64,000 nt of DNA from Owenia fusiformis. Its lineage: Eukaryota; Annelida; Polychaeta; Sabellida; Oweniidae. Shown here one piece after another: positions 58,813 through 64,000 of this stretch; positions within the stretch are counted from its first letter, which is position 1; the number at the start of each line of letters is the position of its first letter. The notes beneath the pieces were generated by a model. The model made no database searches and was not told the origin of the DNA. It was given only the letters and a program-made list of their open reading frames with translations. The DNA lies in NCBI GenBank assembly GCA_903813345.2, contig CAIIXF020000006.1, forward strand, positions 3,678,501-3,742,500, written 5' to 3'. The translations under genes were made by a program, and so were the position numbers.

Positions 58813-61800
58813 ACGATCTTCCCTGATAGCTGAGATTTTAGGAGTTAGGCAAAATACCTTTGAATGCCAATAAGAACCTGTCAACATTAAATGTTGAAAT
58901 GAAAAGACTTCTCATTTTGTTTTTATTTACGGAGTACATATGGGGTATATAATAAAACAAATAGTGACTGCCACTATTTGTATACTATATAATAATAAAA
59001 CATGAACTTGTTTGTAATTAGCAAAAAGTCACATAATCACGTAAGTCGACACATAGATATTTTATTTTATGTTTATAAATACATATTGATTACTATATAC
59101 AAGTACATGATCTTCAAAGGTGAAGAGACAACAAATTAATTATACAGGCCAACGAGTTTATTGGGTCAGCTTAACCTATCAAGGGCTGAATTGGGTCTCA
59201 GAGAGGTTGGACTAAGTTCATATAGTATATTCATAAACAAGCACAGTAAAAAAGGTTGGTCTCTTGGACTTCGTTTTTGATAATCTACAAATGACATTCT
59301 GATACTCATAGCCTCTTTCTGTTTCACCTGACATCTCAGGCCTGAGAAGAGATGAGGTGTCATGGTTTACCATGATTACATCCTTTCACTCTGGATAGCG
59401 CTTTTTAAAATGTCTTATATTTTACAAATTTTAATGTTGATACTAAGCAGACACGTCAACATATCCTCCATTGTCTTCCGCTGGAGAAATCATTCAGCCA
59501 GGTATAATGCTCACTGGATTAATATGTAGAATCGAGGGTGTAGAATGTACACTCAAACACTTCTTCCCTTGCATGGTTTCGGTATTTCGTAAATGAAAGG
59601 AGTAAACTCACATCATGTCGGAAGCTCTCGAGAGCTTAGGAAATGTCCGCTTGTGTTAGTTGATTGTCCTCTGAAAATATTGTAATTACACAACTGGACA
59701 ACAAGTAGTTTCAACTGCAAAACTGTGATTTTACCCCACAAAACACATCTTAACAAGATGAAGCTATCAACAACCTTTTAAAGGTTACACGATTGTCAAA
59801 TGACGCTGCAAGAGTTGCAAGTCAATTTGCCGCGATCGTCTGTACTGTAAGGTGACAAGTAACAAAGAGCAAATTAAGGCTAGATATAATACATATGCAT
59901 CAATACCACATTTGCACGCATTAAAATATTGTCGAGTTGGGAAAATTCTTTTAGTTTATCAGAATTCAATCAAAAAATAATTTCGATGGAAAAGTCACTG
60001 CAAAATTATGTACAAGAGATTGATCGAAATACATGTACTTGCCCCATCGAATTCTACCGAGTCCCATGGAACCTCATGGGACTCGTTGGGGCAAAATCCA
60101 ACGACTCCATGGGGCAAAATCCCAAGAGTCCCACGAGGTCCCACGAGGTCCCACGCAATGTTAAGTCTATGGAGGTCCCAACTTGCCCCATTGGTGTATA
60201 CCGGGCTTAAGTGATACTTGGGGCGAAAACTCATTAAAATATTACACAATTCACTAGCACCGCGGGCATACAAAAATACAGCCTAAATGATTCAATCACT
60301 GAACTGGTACACTCTTTGCAAAGTTGACAAAATTAGCATTAAATCATGCAATAATAGGCTCAATGTAATAGTGAACCACTCTTTTTGAGACCAGGGTTTT
60401 GATTTTATTTACAAAATCGTATTTAGCGGCAAACTGATAAACTCTCGATGCGCCATCTTAGTCTCGGGTGGTGACGTGAAAAGTTGTTCTGAAGCTAACA
60501 TCAGTATTGTCCTGAAAACAGGCACTTGCTGACTTTATACCACGATATCATAAAGAATGACATTAGTAAAGTAATGTTGCATGATCGAAACCGAGAAAAG
60601 CCTCTTTCAGTCGAAATGTTGAGGCATGCGCAGACCTCTATTTAGTGATATTTTCATTTCAAATATGGCGGCCAATCCGATGTCTGACGACCCTTACAAA
60701 GAATCTAGGCAGTTTGCATTTTTACCTCCTGTGAAATAACAAGTGGAATTTAATAGTTGTTTTGTGTTTTATTATCATTCTGCATCGTAATTCTATGTGA
60801 TGTGGTGTTGAAATGTCAGCAGAAATACATATCCATACGATAATCGAGTGAATCAGATAACAGATTTTTCGAAAGCCCGTCTCGTGCTAAGAGTGTAAAA
60901 ACTTGTATTAACATGCTCAAAAGTGCCAATGTGCACATCAATGTCAAGCTAAATCAATGTTGTGTCTAAAACAGGTACCCGATCTACTCAAAACAGCTTG
61001 TCATTCACGTATACACGCTTAGTAAACACGGCGAAATGACCTGAATCTTGGAATTTCGTTCGAGAAGTAATGTTTGCTCCGGTCTTCGTCATAAGTGTTC
61101 TTCAGACTTCACGCATGCGCAGGAGAAAAACCATCAACCAATAAGGTCTATAAATCAATTTTGCGCATGCGCCTTACAACGGTAAAGAAATTCGTATTCA
61201 TAAACGAACCAGTTTAAGATAACCCGATATCATTCAGAGAAATCTGACGATCTACGAAACTCACTTTAAAAAATCAAATGCGGACTGACGGCGTATTCTA
61301 CTATGTTTGGATCTAAGATTTTCAGTATAGATAAAGTCTTTTATGATCTTTCGAATGAGGTAAGTCTCTAGTTCGAAAGACAATCGTATCAACTTGAACA
61401 AAAGTTGAGTTTTGACGAAAAATTTTAACATGCGCAGAAGTCCCATTTTCGTTGTACCATATTGACTGCTTTAGGACCAATTTAACAGATACAACCAGTG
61501 CGCATGCGTTGAATAGTTTCCAACTTATTGAACAATCCATACCTCCACATGTCCATAGGCAATACATCAAAATTGTCATGTTTCTTAACGTTTAGTCATG
61601 TGACTTCATTCTATAAAATAAAGTTAATATTTTTATATTCCAGGGCATTTAAGAATCAGTTTTTCGTTTGGCGAGCATGTATGTGTCTCGTCTATGATTT
61701 GAAGTTTTGGACATATGAAGATTGCAGGTGTGATTGCGTTGCACGACCTATCGCCAGTCTTAATAGTTTGACCTGCTTCACTTGTGATAGTGCTTTCTAA

Positions 61801-62120
61801 GGTACTCAATGTACATCCAGTTGATCTACAGAGCTGAAACTGTTGACAAAATGTTCCCGCTTCCGACATACCCCACTGTTTGTTGCAGACGGGCACATAT
61901 GTAGATGTCTGGACGTCTAAGTTAAGTATTGTACAGTCAGTATCGATCTTGTAGAAATACTTAGTTACTGGCTGGTTGTTGGAGTCAAGAGGCTGACAAC
62001 CTGAAACACATACAAATACACTATGACAAGGAAATACAAAATAATAGAAAGCAATACAATAAAATGCAATGCAATGCAAAAGAATACGTAGAGGTGACGT
62101 GTCCTGTACAAGAATATCCA
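58813..62120. repeat. Tandem segmental duplication, right copy
   Basis: Direct copy of 35647-37840 with extra internal segments. It contains the last exon of the TSP1 gene. A short match (TTATGTGAAAT... to the TSP1 exon) also links 62540-62820 to 49985-50225, so the duplicated unit ran through both exons. Confidence 0.85.
60610..61508. promoter_or_regulatory. Cluster of NRF-1-like motifs
   Basis: Five GCATGCGC-type sites: 60624-60632, 61112-61121, 61162-61172 (TGCGCATGCGC), 61429-61436 and 61498-61508. Most lie in the segment that only the right copy has. NRF-1 sites mark many animal promoters; activity here is inference. Confidence 0.35.
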
Positions 62121-63255
62121 TATCACATCAGCTTTCATAGATGCTGTAAAAGAAGCATGGATATTCTTAGCAATAGTATTTTATGTTGCCATGTTGTGCA
62201 TGCCATAAATGATCTCACACGAGTAATTTTATCTTACAATGTACAATGCACTTCAATGCAATGCAACGCAATACAATACAATGCAAAAGCGAATGCATAA
62301 TTTGGTATTTCTTCTCTCTTCGCTCTGATTTTCATTTTCATGATCGTTCCAAGGTCGGGTCAATACAATTTTATAAGCCTAATAAGGTCAATTTACTTGT
62401 ATAAGCATAATAAGGTCAATGCGCTTTTATAAGCCCAATAAGGTCAATATACTTGTATAAGCCTAATAGAGAAGGTTTGAGACAAATTATGCAAGGCAGT
62501 TCCGTTCACATTCATATACTGAACAATCATAAAACACAGACTACGAAATACTTCATTGCAGTTATGTGAAATCGAGTTTAGCGTTAATATCCTATTAATT
62601 GTTGAAACGAAAGTCAAAAGAGACCAGACTTGAATCCATAAGTTTTGAACTTATGAAAGATCATCTGAAACAAAGAACATGGCTTACATGTAAAACAATC
62701 CTCTGTCTCTTCCAGGTTTTCCTCACATGATTCTGCAAGGCACTCCCTTTGTCTTTGACGAGTTCCTTTATGACATGATTGACTGCACGGACTCCAATCA
62801 GTCCACTCGGAGTAAGTACATTCTGGTCGTGTGCAGCCTGCCGATTCAACAGCATTCCCGGGACAGTCGGAGGCGACCTCTGACGAACATGACCTTGACC
62901 TTGTTTTACTACCAGATCCACACGTTGCACTACATTCAGACCACTCGTTCCATTCCAGCCAACAATCTTTCAGGTGACATTCCTTAGTTTCCTCACTTCT
63001 GCCGTCGCAGCCATCTTGAATTGTACACTCCCTAGTCCTTGTCATGTTTCCGTAGCCACATGGTTTGCTGCACTCGGAGTATTCATTCCATGGTAACCAC
63101 TCTGCGCATATGCCCTCATCGCATGCCCTAGTCTCAGTGCTTTTACCCTCACAGCCTCCAATTGTGTTGCATTCCCGGGACCTAGTCTGTAGACCTTCTC
63201 CACATGAACTGCTGCAAGAACTCCATTCCGTCCATTCTTCCCATGATGGGCATGG
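61633..63255 (-). CDS. TSP1-repeat protein with cysteine-rich (SRCR-like) last domain, 5' end outside window
   Basis: Two exons seen: 62688-63255 (568 nt, acceptor TTTCAG, donor GTAAGC) and 61633-62000 (368 nt with TAA stop); the phase-1 join gives a Cys. The first encodes four thrombospondin type-1 repeats, each with a WxxW start and CSxxC motif: WTEWSSCSSSC, WNEYSECSKPC, WNEWSECSATC and WTDWSPCSQSC. The second encodes about 121 residues with a VCNKQWGMSEAGTFC core and several further cysteines, most like a scavenger-receptor cysteine-rich domain, but this is uncertain. The signal peptide exon must lie beyond 64000. Such proteins are secreted and often bind matrix or microbes. It is the working copy of a tandem duplication. 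Confidence 0.75.
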
Positions 63256-64000
63256 CTGAAATATGATTGATTGGATCAGTGACTTAGCCAGGAAGGAAAG
63301 ATTTCTAAATCTGTCAATAAACGATGGAAACATGTAAGCATAAATTGATGATTTAAGATTAAAAATCGATAAAAATAACAAAATTGATTTACAACTCATA
63401 ATTGATTATATGAATATTTTGAAAATATGCTAAAAAGCCTCATCCTGGCTTCGCTAGAGGTTATTATTAATAATTCACACATAGCTAGACAGGATGTGTC
63501 CGATTCCAGCCAATCCGAACACAGTATTTCACATAACTGCAGTTATATCACCAATCTACGCATTCAAAATCACTTGTTAAACAGTTGTCAAGGTGACAGG
63601 TTGACTCTCCAGATTGAAATTGATACTTTGCAAACTCGACCCTTGCAAAACGTTTCATTGAAAATATGTTCGTTCAATGGAATGATTCAGCACACATTGG
63701 ACTGAGTCCAGAGCTTAAATCCCTAAGTAATACAACAACGACGATTCATCTTCTTTGAGCACGACAGACCCGTAACCATCGGGGTTCGAGCGCCCCACTC
63801 CGGCCATGCAATGAATGAAAAGTAATTTGGGGTCGTTTCACGATACGGTCAATGTCCGTAGCGTATTAAATAGATCATTATGTTAGAGCGCGAGTCTCTT
63901 TACTTTTAGTACGTCCCTCGTAAGTTTTACGTTATGTTAACGTTTATGTGACCTAGCATGACAAAGCGTGTTTAAGTAGTACTCATGCTCTTGAATCTTC
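63256..64000. other. No confident gene
   Basis: Intron or upstream sequence of the TSP1 gene. A plus-strand frame (63427-63705, 92 residues) has a protein-like composition with NCSY and NGMIQ but no known domain, signal or splice context. It is left unannotated. Confidence 0.35.

Noticed and set aside
63427-63705. 92-residue plus-strand frame near the right edge
   Set aside because: No recognisable domain, no supporting splice or promoter sites, and it lies in the presumed intron of the TSP1 gene.

Overview
This is nuclear DNA of an invertebrate animal. It is AT-rich and full of introns and transposons. The genes are ordinary metazoan extracellular genes with GT-AG introns: a gp130/Domeless-type cytokine receptor, an HExxH metallopeptidase with ShKT domains, and a thrombospondin type-1 (TSP1) repeat protein. 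Together with a Polinton, a Ty3-type LTR element, LINEs and many TA-flanked MITEs, they suggest a marine invertebrate, perhaps a bivalve or another lophotrochozoan. Nothing in the sequence fixes the species. I saw no tRNA, rRNA, bacterial operon or CRISPR array.

Layout. 1-20.4 kb: a minus-strand cytokine receptor gene (ten coding exons, 17444 down to 382, running off the left edge) with probable 5' UTR exons out to 20431. One intron holds a TA-flanked mariner-like element (2127-3112). Another holds an 11.8 kb nested insertion (4270-16052). The outer part is a roughly 5.2 kb Polinton/Maverick-like element with an AGT start, a 6-bp TATATG target duplication and long terminal inverted repeats. 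It carries an intact packaging-type ATPase and one small basic protein gene. Its right inverted repeat was hit by a young LTR element (9026-15565) with gag-protease but no reverse transcriptase or integrase. A 21-bp minisatellite (18205-19104) lies in the 5' UTR intron.

21-25 kb: three separate inverted-repeat elements, one MULE-like with a 9-bp target duplication. 25.8-26.8 kb: a plus-strand, TATA-driven, single-exon gene for a small secreted precursor ending in a possible amidation site. 28.3-34.7 kb: a complete eight-exon minus-strand gene for a secreted metallopeptidase with two C-terminal ShKT domains; all exon phases join.

35.6-63.3 kb: a tandem duplication around a TSP1-repeat gene. 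The right copy (61633-63255) has an open four-repeat TSP1 exon and a cysteine-rich last exon. The left copy keeps the last exon (37324-37691) but has only a decayed TSP1 exon (near 50095-50290). Between them lie a LINE inserted inside another LINE, several MITEs, a 2.7 kb foldback repeat, a 605-bp tandem repeat and a small two-exon secreted coiled-coil gene (54903-55289).

All splice models were made by eye from GT/AG sites and phase continuity. Element boundaries come from matching inverted repeats and target duplications. Family names rest on motif recognition, not on database searches.
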